Shown here: one piece after another, positions 1 to 8,895 of the stretch
Position numbering within the stretch: position 1 is the stretch's first letter
Layout: every line of letters begins with the position of its first letter
NCBI RefSeq assembly: GCF_030252425.1
Contig: NZ_CP126994.1
Location: 2,661,001 to 2,725,000 of the forward strand
Source of the DNA: Acidisoma sp. PAMC 29798
GTDB taxonomy: Bacteria > Pseudomonadota > Alphaproteobacteria > Acetobacterales > Acetobacteraceae
Direction: 5' to 3'
DNA: 64,000 bases
The notes under the pieces: model-generated
The model's input: the letters and a program-made list of their open reading frames with translations, nothing else
Told to the model about the DNA's origin: nothing
Databases searched by the model: none
Program-made: the position numbers and the translations under genes

Positions 1-1030
1 TCGCCGCCAGAGAGCGAAGCGCGGGGCGCTCCACCAGCGTGGCGACGATCCAGGCGAGGAGCAGGACGCTGGCGAACATCGCGACCAGCCAATAGGACGA
101 GGACTCGGTCGGATTGAGATGCGTGGTCGCCCAGATGCGGGCGAATACCAGTTCGACGGGCGTATAGACCATGTAGACGGGATAGGAGAGCGCGCCGAGG
201 GCGACGAGCCCCGGCACCGAGGTCAGGATAGGCGCGCGAGGCGTGGCCAAGGTCCAGAGCAGGCACCATAGGCCCGCGACCGTCACCGCATCGCCCAAAG
301 CGAAGCCGAGGGCGAGCAGAAAAGCCCCCGCCGTGCCGGGTATCCAGGCGGGTGGCCTGCGCGGCAGAAGGTGCAACAGGCGCACGAGCAGAATGCCTGC
401 CGCGAACTCCGGAAAAAACCGCAGCAGCGCGCCGTGGTAACTGAGGTTGAGGCCAGAGGAGGATGTTCTGTCCACGACCTCAAGGCAAGCCACTCCGACA
501 GCGAGGGCTGCGATGGTGCCGCGTCTATCGAACCGGAAGGCCGCCCAGGCGCCCAGTGGAAAGAGAAGATACCCCGCCCATTCGACGCTGATCGACCAAG
601 ATGGATAATCCCAGGTCCAGCCCCGGCTGAATCCCCAGCCGTTCAGGAGAAGGATTTGGAGAAGCAATTCGTGGCCGTCCGCGCGCAAGGCGTGGTGCGG
701 TCGGATGCCGCCGGCGCTCGCCGTGAGATAAGCGACGGCCAGAAGAAGCAGGACCGCCAGATGCGTCGGATAGAGGCGAACCAGCCGCTTCCACCAGAAC
801 TGCGCATAGGCCGAAACGGTCTGCGGCGGGTCGGGATGACGATGCGTCAGGACGAAGCCGGACAGCAGGAAGAAGCCGTCCACGCCCAGATAGCCATGGC
901 CGATGACCCCGCCTGCCCCAGCGAAATCGAGATGCAGATTCGCGTGATAGGCGAACACCCAGAGGGCCAGCACACCACGTGCCGCCGTCAAATCGGGCAG
1001 GTCGGCACGACGGTCATCGAGTGCTGACAC
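1..1030 (-). CDS. Acyltransferase 3 family membrane protein (OafA/YrhL-like), 3' end missing
   Basis: I read this frame directly from the minus strand; it is open from a GTG at 1030 to the window edge, giving at least 343 residues with no stop, so the C-terminus lies outside. The N-terminus has the family hallmark: DLTAARGVLALWVFAYHANL, with the probable catalytic His, followed by GYLGVDGFFLLSGFVLTHRH. Several hydrophobic segments follow, consistent with an inner-membrane O-acyltransferase that modifies a surface polysaccharide or other glycan. The substrate cannot be inferred. The GTG start is chosen because no other in-frame start precedes the conserved motif; no good ribosome site is visible. 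Plus-strand open frames here are antisense shadows. Confidence 0.85.
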   Translation of the reverse strand, partial: MSALDDRRADLPDLTAARGVLALWVFAYHANLHLDFAGAGGVIGHGYLGVDGFFLLSGFVLTHRHPDPPQTVSAYAQFWWKRLVRLYPTHLAVLLLLAVAYLTASAGGIRPHHALRADGHELLLQILLLNGWGFSRGWTWDYPSWSISVEWAGYLLFPLGAWAAFRFDRRGTIAALAVGVACLEVVDRTSSSGLNLSYHGALLRFFPEFAAGILLVRLLHLLPRRPPAWIPGTAGAFLLALGFALGDAVTVAGLWCLLWTLATPRAPILTSVPGLVALGALSYPVYMVYTPVELVFARIWATTHLNPTESSSYWLVAMFASVLLLAWIVATLVERPALRSLAA

Positions 1031-1143
1031 GGGCTGGACTTCGGTATAATGCGATGACTTCGTTAATGCATAAGTGTCTGTAAACTTGCGAGAAAGTCGT
1101 TCGATAACGACAATAACGCGTGACAGCCAGATGTCGCGCGGAT

Positions 1144-1239
1144 AAAGAAAAGGCCCGCGCGCAAATGCGCAGCGGGCCAAGTTTAGGGAGGAAACGCCAG
1201 TCACACGGCAGAACGAGGATCAACCTCATCCGTGACTGG
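1144..1239 (-). ncRNA. Candidate small RNA with unpaired CCUCCC motif and intrinsic terminator
   Basis: On the minus strand the segment starts with an imperfect hairpin (CCAGTCAC at 1239-1232 pairs with GTGACTGG at 1204-1197, with an inner GAGG/CCTC pair). A single-stranded stretch with TTCCTCCCT (around 1193-1185) follows, then a GC-rich stem GGCCCGC..GCGGGCC (1178-1152) ending in TTTTCTTT (1151-1144), a textbook intrinsic terminator. A promoter-like TTGGAC-N18-CATTAT lies immediately upstream. If transcription starts 6-7 nt after the -10, the first hairpin is shortened to about GTCAC/GTGAC. CCUCC-type anti-Shine-Dalgarno motifs are known in several alphaproteobacterial sRNA families; whether this belongs to one is not testable here. 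Confidence 0.5.
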
Positions 1240-1269
1240 ATAATGAATTTTCTGATCCGAGGCGTCCAA
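1240..1269 (-). promoter_or_regulatory. Predicted sigma-70-type promoter of the candidate small RNA
   Basis: Minus strand TTGGAC (1269-1264), an 18-nt spacer, then CATTAT (1245-1240). It points at the structured, terminated segment directly downstream. This is a match by eye only. Confidence 0.4.
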
Positions 1270-1361
1270 CAAATTTAGTGGCCTCGTTTCGGTATTTTGT
1301 ATGATTTAAGCGCGACGTTGCTCGAAATATAATCAAGCAAGAACATTTGCCCAGAAACTAA

Positions 1362-1389
1362 GCAGGCCACCGCGAGGTGGCCTGCTTTT
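1362..1389. terminator. Strong hairpin terminator, probably bidirectional
   Basis: A perfect 10-bp inverted repeat GCAGGCCACC / GGTGGCCTGC around a GCGA loop. Followed on the plus strand by TTTTGTGTTT and on the minus strand by TTAGTTTCT. It lies about 105 bp past the rne stop, so it can end rne transcription on the minus strand; no plus-strand gene upstream was found that would need it. Confidence 0.7.
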
Positions 1390-1412
1390 GTGTTTGAGGC
1401 GTCGGACGGCGT

Positions 1413-1487
1413 GGCGGATAACGCTCCGCTCATCCGCCCTACAAACCCACGCGAGTGGTAGGGCGGATGAGCGCAGCGTTATCCGCC
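1413..1487. repeat. REP pair (inverted, GTAG feet facing inward)
   Basis: Two inverted 30-nt hairpin units, 1413-1442 and 1458-1487, separated by 15 nt. Each has a 7-bp stem GGCGGAT/ATCCGCC, a CGCTGCGCT-type loop (left copy CGCTCCGCT) and a GTAG/CTAC tetranucleotide next to the stem. Same family as the copies at 15656, 16183, 24708, 28276, 38055 and 50788. It sits between the rne stop and its terminator. Confidence 0.85.
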
Positions 1488-1493
1488 GTTAGG

Positions 1494-4400
1494 TCAGCGC
1501 TTCCACCACCCGGACCGCTTGGCCGGGGCGGGCGTGCCCTCACCGATAATCACCGGCTTGATCACGGGCGCTGTCACGACCGGCTCAGGCTCGGGGGTCG
1601 GCTCGACCAAGGCTTCCGCCACAGGCTCGGCGACAACCTTCGCAGCGCGCGTGCTGACACGGCGTTTGCGCGGCGCGGGTGCCACAACCTCGGCAACCGA
1701 TTCAGCGACCACTTCAACCTCCGCGACGGGCACCGGCTCGGCTTCAACCACCGCGACCTTGGCCTTACGAGGACGCGCGACCCGACCACGTGTCGCTTTC
1801 ACGGGAGCAACCTCAACCGGGGTCGCTTCCGTCTCGTCCGAAACGGCGACTTCCACAGGCTCCGCGATCACGGCCTCGGACAGAACTGCCTCGGCGATGG
1901 CGGCTTCGGCCGCGACCTCTTCCTGCACGTCGGCCAAAGCGACCGCCTCATCCACCGTCTCACGCTCCACGGCAACCTGGATCGGTGCCTTGGTCACGAA
2001 GGGCGCGGGAGAAGTATCGACTTCATCGAAACTCGCGAACAAGGCGTCGATCTGACCGCCATAGGGATTCGCTGGCGTCGGGCCGCGATAGCTCAACTCG
2101 GGCTGCACGGGCTCGACCGGCGTGGCGTCAGTCTCGAAGCGATTGCTGCGGCCGCGGCCGCCACGACGGCCACGACGGCTGCGGGCAGGACCTTCGCCAT
2201 CGGCGAAGACCGCCGGCATCTCGGGGCTTGGCCCGATCGGCGGCGTGATGTCCGGGCTCGGATCGCCGGGTTCACCGGGAATCTCGGGCTCGGGCGATCC
2301 GGGTGGCGGCATTTCGGGGCCGCCGGGCTCACCGGGAAGGTCGGGGCCAGGAACGGGCACCGGCGGAACGGCCGGCTCCTGCGGCGCGGGCACCGGATCG
2401 GCGGCCTCGAAGCCATCATCGTCACCGGCTTCGAACTCGCCGTTCTCGGTCTCGGCCCCGTTCTGAGCGGAAACCTCGCCATTCTCCTCGCGACGTCCAC
2501 CCCGACGACGACGACGGCGGCGGCGGCGGCCACCGGCGCTGTCCTCACGGGCACCCGTCTCGGGCGTCGTCTCGGAAACGCCGGCGGTTGGGCCCGTGGT
2601 TTCCACCGGGGCCGCGACCGTCACGACGGGCTCCTCGTCATCCTCATCGTCGTCGATGAAGGGCGCCTCGACTTTGGGCGCATAATCCATGGCGATCGGC
2701 GCACCGGTGATGGCGGGCGCCTCACCGGGCACATAGGCGCGGATCTTCTCCAGGCGAATCGCCGGCGGCACCAGCTTGTCGTCGGGCAGCAAAATCACCT
2801 GCATGCCGTGGGTGCGCTCAATCGTGGAAAGGCGGTCGCGCTTGTGATTGAGGATATACATTGCGACCGCACCGGACAGATGAACGGCGATTTCGGCCGA
2901 GCGGCGGCGCGCGCCCTCATCCTCGATCGCGCGCAGAATATGGATCGCCGAGCTTTCGACGCTGCGCACGGTGCCGATGCCCAGGCAATGCGGGCAGGTG
3001 ACGAAGGAGGTTTCGTTGAGCGACGGCCGCAGACGCTGCCGGCTCATTTCCATCAAGCCGAAATGGCTGATGGAACCGACCTGGATGCGGGCGCGGTCGT
3101 TCTTCAGCGCATCCTTCAGGCGGCGCTCGACCATGCCGATATGCTTGCGGCTCTCCATGTCGATGAAGTCGATGACCACCAGACCGGCGAGATCCCGCAG
3201 GCGCAGCTGGCGTGCCGTTTCTTCCGCCGCTTCGAGATTGGTGCGAACCGCCGTTTCCTCAATGTTCCGCTCTCGGGTGGAGCGGCCGGAGTTCACGTCG
3301 ATGGCGACCAGCGCCTCGGTCTGGTTGATGACCAGATAGCCGCCGGATTTGAGCTGAACGGTCGGGCTCAGCATGGCGTCGAGCTGCAACTCGACCTGGT
3401 TCTTGGCGAACAGCGACATATCGCTGCCACGCCAGAGCTGCACCTTGGAGGCGTGCTGCGGCGTCAGCATGCGCATGAAGTCGCGCGCGGCCTTCCAGCC
3501 TTCCTCGCCGTCGACCAGCACTTCCTCGATATCGCGGGTATAGCCGTCACGGATGGCGCGCTTGATGAGGCTCGCCTCCTCATAAATCAGCGACGGCGCG
3601 ACCGACTTCAGTGTCATTTCGCGAATATCGTCCCACAGACGGAGCAGATATTCACAGTCGCGGCGAATTTCCGGCTTGGGCCGATTGGCGCCGGCCGTGC
3701 GCACGATCAGGCCCATGCCGCGCGGCATGTCGACTTCCTTGATGACTTCGCGCAGGCGCTTGCGGTCGGCGACCGAGGTGATCTTGCGCGACACACCGCC
3801 GCCCCGGGGGGAATTGGGCATCAGCACGCAATAGCGGCCGGCGAGGGACAGATAGGTCGTCAGTGCCGCACCCTTGGTGCCGCGCTCTTCCTTGACCACC
3901 TGGATCAGCATGATCTGGCGGCGATGGATCACTTCCTGGATTTTGTAGTTGCGCATGAAGCGCGGCGCCGGGCGGCGATCGTTGTTGTCTTCGTTGGCAT
4001 CGGCGCCGCCTACGGTCTCAGGCGCCTCAACCTCGGCGACGTCATCGCCTTCGGGCGGAGCTTCACGGGAGATGACGATCTCGCGCGCCATTTCCATCGG
4101 CTGGGCGCGGGTGCGGGCGCCGTCCCCAGGCTCATCGGTTTCGGCTTCATCACTGTCGGCGACGGCGTCATCTTCGGCGCTGGTGACTACAGCGGCCTCG
4201 AAGGCCGGCTCCATGGCGTCGAATTCCGAGATGATCGGCGCCGTGTCGCCAGGCTCAGACGCGCCTAATTCAGACTGGTCAGGCTCAGACTGGCCAGACT
4301 CAGAGTGCGACACGAATTCCGGCGTGGGAGCGGCGGGCTGGCCGGTCGTGGCGCGTTCCTGCGCCGCATCCTCGGCCGCCTCGGCGTCTTCCTCGGCCTG

Positions 4401-4691
4401 GGCTTCCTCAGCTTCGATATCGAGGAGCCGCTGCCGGTCGGCGACGGGAATCTGGTAATAGTCGGGATGGATCTCGCTAAAGGCCAGGAAGCCATGGCGG
4501 TTGCCGCCGTATTCCACAAAGGCCGCCTGAAGGCTGGGTTCGACCCGGATTACCTTGGCGAGGTAGATATTGCCCTTGATCTGCTTCTTGGTCGAGGTTT
4601 CGACATCGAAATCTTCGAGACGGGTACCATCAAGAACAACGACGCGGGTTTCCTCCGCGTGCGTCGCATCGATCAGCATTCGCTTGGTCAT
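1494..4691 (-). CDS. rne: Ribonuclease E
   Basis: Endoribonuclease that starts mRNA decay and processes rRNA/tRNA, and normally scaffolds a degradosome. The 1065-residue protein begins with an S1 RNA-binding domain (about 36-92), which is interrupted by a long acidic, low-complexity insertion (about 93-242) before the S1 fold resumes. The catalytic part carries the two metal-binding aspartates in VAIDVNSG (D465) and VVIDFIDME (D508), and the zinc-link CPHC (566-569). The C-terminal third is disordered, with Arg-rich (RRRRRRRR), Pro/Gly-rich and Val/Ala/Glu-rich stretches and ends GWWKR, as in alphaproteobacterial RNase E. The acidic insertion and tail are typical of the class. The large antisense open frame over it is an artefact of GC-rich codon use. 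Confidence 0.97.
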   Translation of the reverse strand: MTKRMLIDATHAEETRVVVLDGTRLEDFDVETSTKKQIKGNIYLAKVIRVEPSLQAAFVEYGGNRHGFLAFSEIHPDYYQIPVADRQRLLDIEAEEAQAEEDAEAAEDAAQERATTGQPAAPTPEFVSHSESGQSEPDQSELGASEPGDTAPIISEFDAMEPAFEAAVVTSAEDDAVADSDEAETDEPGDGARTRAQPMEMAREIVISREAPPEGDDVAEVEAPETVGGADANEDNNDRRPAPRFMRNYKIQEVIHRRQIMLIQVVKEERGTKGAALTTYLSLAGRYCVLMPNSPRGGGVSRKITSVADRKRLREVIKEVDMPRGMGLIVRTAGANRPKPEIRRDCEYLLRLWDDIREMTLKSVAPSLIYEEASLIKRAIRDGYTRDIEEVLVDGEEGWKAARDFMRMLTPQHASKVQLWRGSDMSLFAKNQVELQLDAMLSPTVQLKSGGYLVINQTEALVAIDVNSGRSTRERNIEETAVRTNLEAAEETARQLRLRDLAGLVVIDFIDMESRKHIGMVERRLKDALKNDRARIQVGSISHFGLMEMSRQRLRPSLNETSFVTCPHCLGIGTVRSVESSAIHILRAIEDEGARRRSAEIAVHLSGAVAMYILNHKRDRLSTIERTHGMQVILLPDDKLVPPAIRLEKIRAYVPGEAPAITGAPIAMDYAPKVEAPFIDDDEDDEEPVVTVAAPVETTGPTAGVSETTPETGAREDSAGGRRRRRRRRRGGRREENGEVSAQNGAETENGEFEAGDDDGFEAADPVPAPQEPAVPPVPVPGPDLPGEPGGPEMPPPGSPEPEIPGEPGDPSPDITPPIGPSPEMPAVFADGEGPARSRRGRRGGRGRSNRFETDATPVEPVQPELSYRGPTPANPYGGQIDALFASFDEVDTSPAPFVTKAPIQVAVERETVDEAVALADVQEEVAAEAAIAEAVLSEAVIAEPVEVAVSDETEATPVEVAPVKATRGRVARPRKAKVAVVEAEPVPVAEVEVVAESVAEVVAPAPRKRRVSTRAAKVVAEPVAEALVEPTPEPEPVVTAPVIKPVIIGEGTPAPAKRSGWWKR

Positions 4692-5214
4692 GTAAAGGTA
4701 GACTCCGGCGCGCTCCCGTCAGGAGCACGGCCGCCAGTCGGCGGCGGATTGAAATTAACGAAAGCGACGGGTCGCCGGACGACAAAAGGGAAGACCGAGC
4801 GCTCGCCCAAGGGGAGGATGCGGTCATCGTCATCGAACAGGTCCCTGTCACGGGGTGGAGTGGCACGCCCAGAGGGGCGGTGCATAGGGTAGAAACGGTC
4901 GTGCCCAGCACCCGTCCCCTTCCCGCCCCGCCGGCGCTCATATGCCGAACTGGTTGTTCACTGGGGTGGCCGGGTAAACCCGACACGACGAATGCGGTCA
5001 GGCAGGGCAACAAGGGCCGATCTAACCCGGCTCATCCTGACACCATGCTTAAAGATAGGATGGCGCAAAGCCGTAGGACATGCAAGCACGCAGCACAGAC
5101 GCTGACCGTCAATCCTCAAGTTTTCGTTGTATATCAAATGGAAAGGTGGTTAAGTGAAGGTGATATGGTAACGGTAGAGCCTGAATCAGACGGTTAGGAT
5201 CGGACGTTCCTGCC
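4692..5214. other. Long gene-free region between rne and the amidase gene
   Basis: About 520 bp between two divergent genes. It should hold the rne leader (minus strand) and the promoters of rne and of the amidase gene. It contains small GC hairpins, for example GCCGCC-AGTC-GGCGGC near 4731. Open frames inside it (for example a 127-residue minus-strand one overlapping the rne start) have no recognisable features and I do not call them. A long leader is of interest because rne is autoregulated through its 5' UTR in other bacteria. Confidence 0.5.
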
Positions 5215-6090
5215 ATGACGGATGCCCGCTCTGAATTCCCCCGGCCCCGCGTGACGGAGCGAAGGTTGCTCCTCGGCACGGGTGTGAGCGCGACGGTGCT
5301 GCTTCCCGCGTGGTTGCACCCCGCCATCGCCTGGGCCGCCAGCCACAAGCATAAGCATCACCCCGCCGCCGAAGCGAAAGCCAGCCGCACCCCGCCGCCG
5401 GTGGTGATGCTTGACCCAGGCCATGGCGGTAAAGACCCCGGCGCCATCGGTGTCGCAGGCACCTATGAAAAGCATGTCGCCCTCGCCGCCGCCCATGACC
5501 TCAAGACCAGACTCGAGGCCGGCGGGCGCTACCGCGTGGTGATGACGCGGTCCGGCGATCGGTTCATTCCGCTGGAGGACCGCGTCGGCCTCGCCCAACA
5601 GCATGGCGCCGACCTTTTCGTGTCGATGCATGCCGATTCGGTGCCCGATCACTCGGTGCGCGGCGCCAGCGTCTATACGCTGTCGACGAATGCCTCCGAC
5701 AAGCAGACGGCGGGTCTGGCGATCCGCGAAAACAGTGCCGATCGCTTCGCCGGTCATGGCTTCACCGGCGTGTCGCCTGACGTGGCGCGCATCCTGGCCA
5801 GCCTCGTCGGGCAGGAAACCCGCCTCGGTTCCGCCAACCTCCAGCTCGATATGGTGCGCAGTCTGGCGGACGATATCGAGGTCCTGCCAAGCCCCTCCCG
5901 CCACGCGGCCTTCGTGGTCCTGAAATCGGCAGAAATCCCCAGTGTTCTGGTCGAGATGGGGTTCATGTCCAATTTCAAGGACGAGACCGCCCTGCGCCAG
6001 CAGGCGCATCGCGGCAAAATCACCCTCGCGATGTCGAACGCCGTGGATGCCTGGTTCCTCGCACGGCAGTCAGGACGGATGGCCGGCTAG
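5215..6090 (+). CDS. N-acetylmuramoyl-L-alanine amidase (AmiC-like, Amidase_3)
   Basis: Periplasmic zinc amidase that cuts the MurNAc-L-Ala bond in peptidoglycan, usually during daughter-cell separation. The 291-residue protein starts with a twin-arginine-like signal (TERRLLLGTG, then a hydrophobic stretch to about residue 42) and a short His-rich linker. The Amidase_3 domain has all expected zinc/catalytic residues: DPGHGGKDPGA (H70), YEKH (E85), VSMHAD (H139) and VLVEMGFMSN (Glu near 248). It has no AMIN domain, so it is a short version. It lies upstream of mrcA in the same direction, a conserved alphaproteobacterial pairing of wall hydrolase and wall synthase. Confidence 0.93.
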   Translation: MTDARSEFPRPRVTERRLLLGTGVSATVLLPAWLHPAIAWAASHKHKHHPAAEAKASRTPPPVVMLDPGHGGKDPGAIGVAGTYEKHVALAAAHDLKTRLEAGGRYRVVMTRSGDRFIPLEDRVGLAQQHGADLFVSMHADSVPDHSVRGASVYTLSTNASDKQTAGLAIRENSADRFAGHGFTGVSPDVARILASLVGQETRLGSANLQLDMVRSLADDIEVLPSPSRHAAFVVLKSAEIPSVLVEMGFMSNFKDETALRQQAHRGKITLAMSNAVDAWFLARQSGRMAG

Positions 6091-6214
6091 CCTCTGTGTA
6101 CTGAAGGAACTAAATTTCGCCGGTATTGAATGCTCTGGGTACTAGGTCATTTGATGACCTGACTTATCGAGCACCCAACTTTGAACGAACTTTGTTGATG
6201 AAGAACACGATCTG

Positions 6215-8887
6215 ATGCCAGGGCCCTTGAGAGCCGGCGATCCCATGGCGCCGCGCACTGTCACGGGTGGGGGCAATGGCGGCCGTGGCAACGGCAGTGG
6301 TGGCAAGCCGCCGCGAGAGCCCGGCCGTGACGATCGTGCCCCCCGTCGGGATCCGCGCGCCCGCGCCCAGAAGAAGCGGCGCGGCGGCGCCGGCTTGATC
6401 GCGGCCCGCACCGTGACCGGCTTGTTCGCCCTCGCGGCCCTGCTGGTCGTGGGCGGTGGCGTCGGCGGCTATGCGGCGTTCCGCTATTACACGGCCGATC
6501 TGCCAAGCATCGATGGCCTGCGCAACTATCAGCCGCCGGTGATGAGCCGCGTCTATGCCAGCGATATGCAACTGGTCTCCGAACTCGCGACCGAGCGCCG
6601 CATCTACACCCCCTTCGCCGATATTCCGCCCCTCCTCGCCCAGGCCTTCATCTCGGCCGAGGATCAGAATTACTGGCATCATCCGGGCATCGACCCGGCG
6701 GCGATCTTGCGCGCCGGCGTGACGGACATCATGCATTTGGGCAGCGGCCACCGGCCGATCGGTGCCTCCACCATCACTCAGCAGGTCGCCAAAAACATCC
6801 TGCTCGGCAACCAAATCAACTTCGCCCGCAAGGTGCAGGAGGCGGTTCTGGCGGTGCGTATCGATCGCGCCATGACCAAGCAGCGGGTGCTGGAAATCTA
6901 CCTCAACGAAATCTACCTCGGTGAGCAATCCTACGGCGTCACCGCCGCAGCCGCCGCCTATTTCGCCAAGCCCCTCGAGCAATTGACCGTCGCCGAAGAC
7001 GCGATGCTGGCCTCTCTGCCCAAGGCGCCGAACAACTATGACCCGTACAAGGCGCCACAGGCCGCTATGACCCGCCGTAATTGGGTGATCGACCGCATGG
7101 CGAATGATGGTGCCATCACCCAGGCGCAGGCGGCGGCCGCCAAGGCCGAGCCGCTGCTGGCCCATGCCAGCGGCCGGCCCGCAACAGTGCCCGGCGCCGG
7201 CTATTTCGCGGATGCCATCCGTCAGCAACTGGTGGCGCTGTTTGGGGATAAGCGCACCACCGATGGCGGGCTCGTGGTTCATACCAGCCTCGACCCCGCA
7301 CTGCAGGCGGCGGCGGAGAACTCGCTGCGGCGCGGCCTGATGGAATACGACCGCAGCCATGACGGCTGGCGCGGCCCGGTAAGCCACATCACCGTCACAC
7401 CCGGCACCGACGATTGGCAGCCACAACTCGGCAAAGTCACGCCGCCCGGCGGGATGCTGGACAATTGGCGCCTCGCCGTTGTGCTCAGCACCAGTCCGCT
7501 CAAGGCGCAGCTCGGCTGGCTTACGCCGAACCTGCGCCATACGCCCCTCGGCGCGGCGAATATTGGCACGCTCAGCCTCTCAACCGTCCGCTGGGCGCGC
7601 CATGCGGGCAATGACGGCGCCAATCTCGGCCCCGCGCCGCGTCGGATGGCAGATGTCGTTACCCCCGGCGATGTCGTCATGATCGAACCGACGGACGGGT
7701 CGGCGACCGAAGTCAGCCTGCGGCAAATCCCACAGGTTCAGGGATCGCTGGTCACCATGGATCCACTGACCGGCCGCGTGCTGGCGATGGTCGGCGGCTG
7801 GAGCTATGGCCTCAGTCAGTTCAACCGCGTGACCCAGGCGCAACGCCAACCCGGCTCGGGCTTCAAGCCGCTCGTGTACCTCACCGCCATGGAGCAGAAT
7901 ATCCCGCCTGACGCCTCGGTTCTCGACGCGCCTTTTGTGGTGAACATGGCCGGCGGTGGCCAGTATCGACCGGGCAATTACGAGGATGATTTCCTCGGCC
8001 CGATCCCGATCCATCAGGCGCTGGAACAGTCCATCAACCTCGCTACCTTGCATCTCGCGGCGCGCGTCGGGCTGCCCGCCGTCGCCAAGACGGCACAGGA
8101 TTTCGGCGTGGTCGATAAGATGCCGCTGATCTATCCGGCGGTGCTCGGCGCCATGGAAACGACCATGATGAAGCTCGCCACCGCTTATGCGGGCTTCAGC
8201 CAGATGGGCCGCCAAGTGACGCCGAGTCTGATCGACCGTGTCGAGGACAATCAGGGCAATGTCATCTACCGCGCGCCGGCCATCACCTGCGCCAATTGCG
8301 ATCAGCCGAGCCCCGACCACGCCCCGGCTTTGACCTATAGCGGCGCGCAGATCGCCGATCCGCAAAGCACCTATCAGCTGGTCACGATGATGAAGGGCGT
8401 GATGCTGCGCGGCACCGGCCGCGTCGCGGATACCGGTCTCGCCGCTTGGCAGCCCGCCGGCAAGACCGGCACGACCGAGGACTTCCAGGACGCCTGGTTC
8501 ACCGGTTTCACGCCGACCCGCCTGACCTCCGTCTGGGTCGGTTTCGACAATCCGCAAAGCCTGGGTGACAACGAACAGGGTGCGACGGTCGCTGGCCCGA
8601 TCTGGAACCGGGTCATGACCTTCGCCTTGAAGGACGAACCGCAGATCCCCTTCACGATGCCCAGCGGCATTACGCTGCGCGATACCGGAGGAATTTCAGA
8701 AGCCTTCAAGACCAATCCCGGCCCCATGGCCGGCGGCGTAGCGGCCGAGGCTGGCGTGTCCGACACCAATGCCGGGGATGTCACGGGGGGCGACGGCAAT
8801 GCCTCGGTGCCTGCCGCACCCGGAACCGGGAGCACTGCCTCCAACACCGGCGGCGCCATGGACAATGCCGTGGGCGGATTGTATTAG
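6215..8887 (+). CDS. mrcA: Penicillin-binding protein 1A, bifunctional transglycosylase/transpeptidase
   Basis: Class A PBP that polymerises lipid II and cross-links peptidoglycan at the inner membrane. The 890-residue protein has a basic Gly/Arg-rich cytoplasmic N-terminus, one membrane anchor (about 61-85), and a GT51 transglycosylase domain with the catalytic Glu in AFISAEDQNYW (E149) and the STITQQVAKN motif. The transpeptidase domain has its SxxK nucleophile in SGFK (S548) and KTGT (750-753). The C-terminal tail after about 830 is Gly/Ala/Thr-rich and probably disordered. An alternative start at 6245 (MAPRTV) would remove ten residues; neither has a clear ribosome site. prfB starts 8 nt after its stop. 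Confidence 0.96.
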   Translation: MPGPLRAGDPMAPRTVTGGGNGGRGNGSGGKPPREPGRDDRAPRRDPRARAQKKRRGGAGLIAARTVTGLFALAALLVVGGGVGGYAAFRYYTADLPSIDGLRNYQPPVMSRVYASDMQLVSELATERRIYTPFADIPPLLAQAFISAEDQNYWHHPGIDPAAILRAGVTDIMHLGSGHRPIGASTITQQVAKNILLGNQINFARKVQEAVLAVRIDRAMTKQRVLEIYLNEIYLGEQSYGVTAAAAAYFAKPLEQLTVAEDAMLASLPKAPNNYDPYKAPQAAMTRRNWVIDRMANDGAITQAQAAAAKAEPLLAHASGRPATVPGAGYFADAIRQQLVALFGDKRTTDGGLVVHTSLDPALQAAAENSLRRGLMEYDRSHDGWRGPVSHITVTPGTDDWQPQLGKVTPPGGMLDNWRLAVVLSTSPLKAQLGWLTPNLRHTPLGAANIGTLSLSTVRWARHAGNDGANLGPAPRRMADVVTPGDVVMIEPTDGSATEVSLRQIPQVQGSLVTMDPLTGRVLAMVGGWSYGLSQFNRVTQAQRQPGSGFKPLVYLTAMEQNIPPDASVLDAPFVVNMAGGGQYRPGNYEDDFLGPIPIHQALEQSINLATLHLAARVGLPAVAKTAQDFGVVDKMPLIYPAVLGAMETTMMKLATAYAGFSQMGRQVTPSLIDRVEDNQGNVIYRAPAITCANCDQPSPDHAPALTYSGAQIADPQSTYQLVTMMKGVMLRGTGRVADTGLAAWQPAGKTGTTEDFQDAWFTGFTPTRLTSVWVGFDNPQSLGDNEQGATVAGPIWNRVMTFALKDEPQIPFTMPSGITLRDTGGISEAFKTNPGPMAGGVAAEAGVSDTNAGDVTGGDGNASVPAAPGTGSTASNTGGAMDNAVGGLY

Positions 8888-8895
8888 CGCCCGCC

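Noticed and set aside
371-1027. 218-residue plus-strand frame
   Set aside because: Antisense shadow of the acyltransferase, which has clear family motifs on the minus strand.
1455-4268. 937-residue plus-strand open frame antisense to rne
   Set aside because: It is His/Arg/Gly/Leu-rich with no domain, and mirrors the rne frame in GC-rich DNA. rne is unambiguous.
4630-5013. 127-residue minus-strand frame overlapping the rne start
   Set aside because: No recognisable features; lies in the probable rne leader and overlaps rne in another frame.
6164-7540. 458-residue minus-strand frame
   Set aside because: Shadow of mrcA with biased composition.
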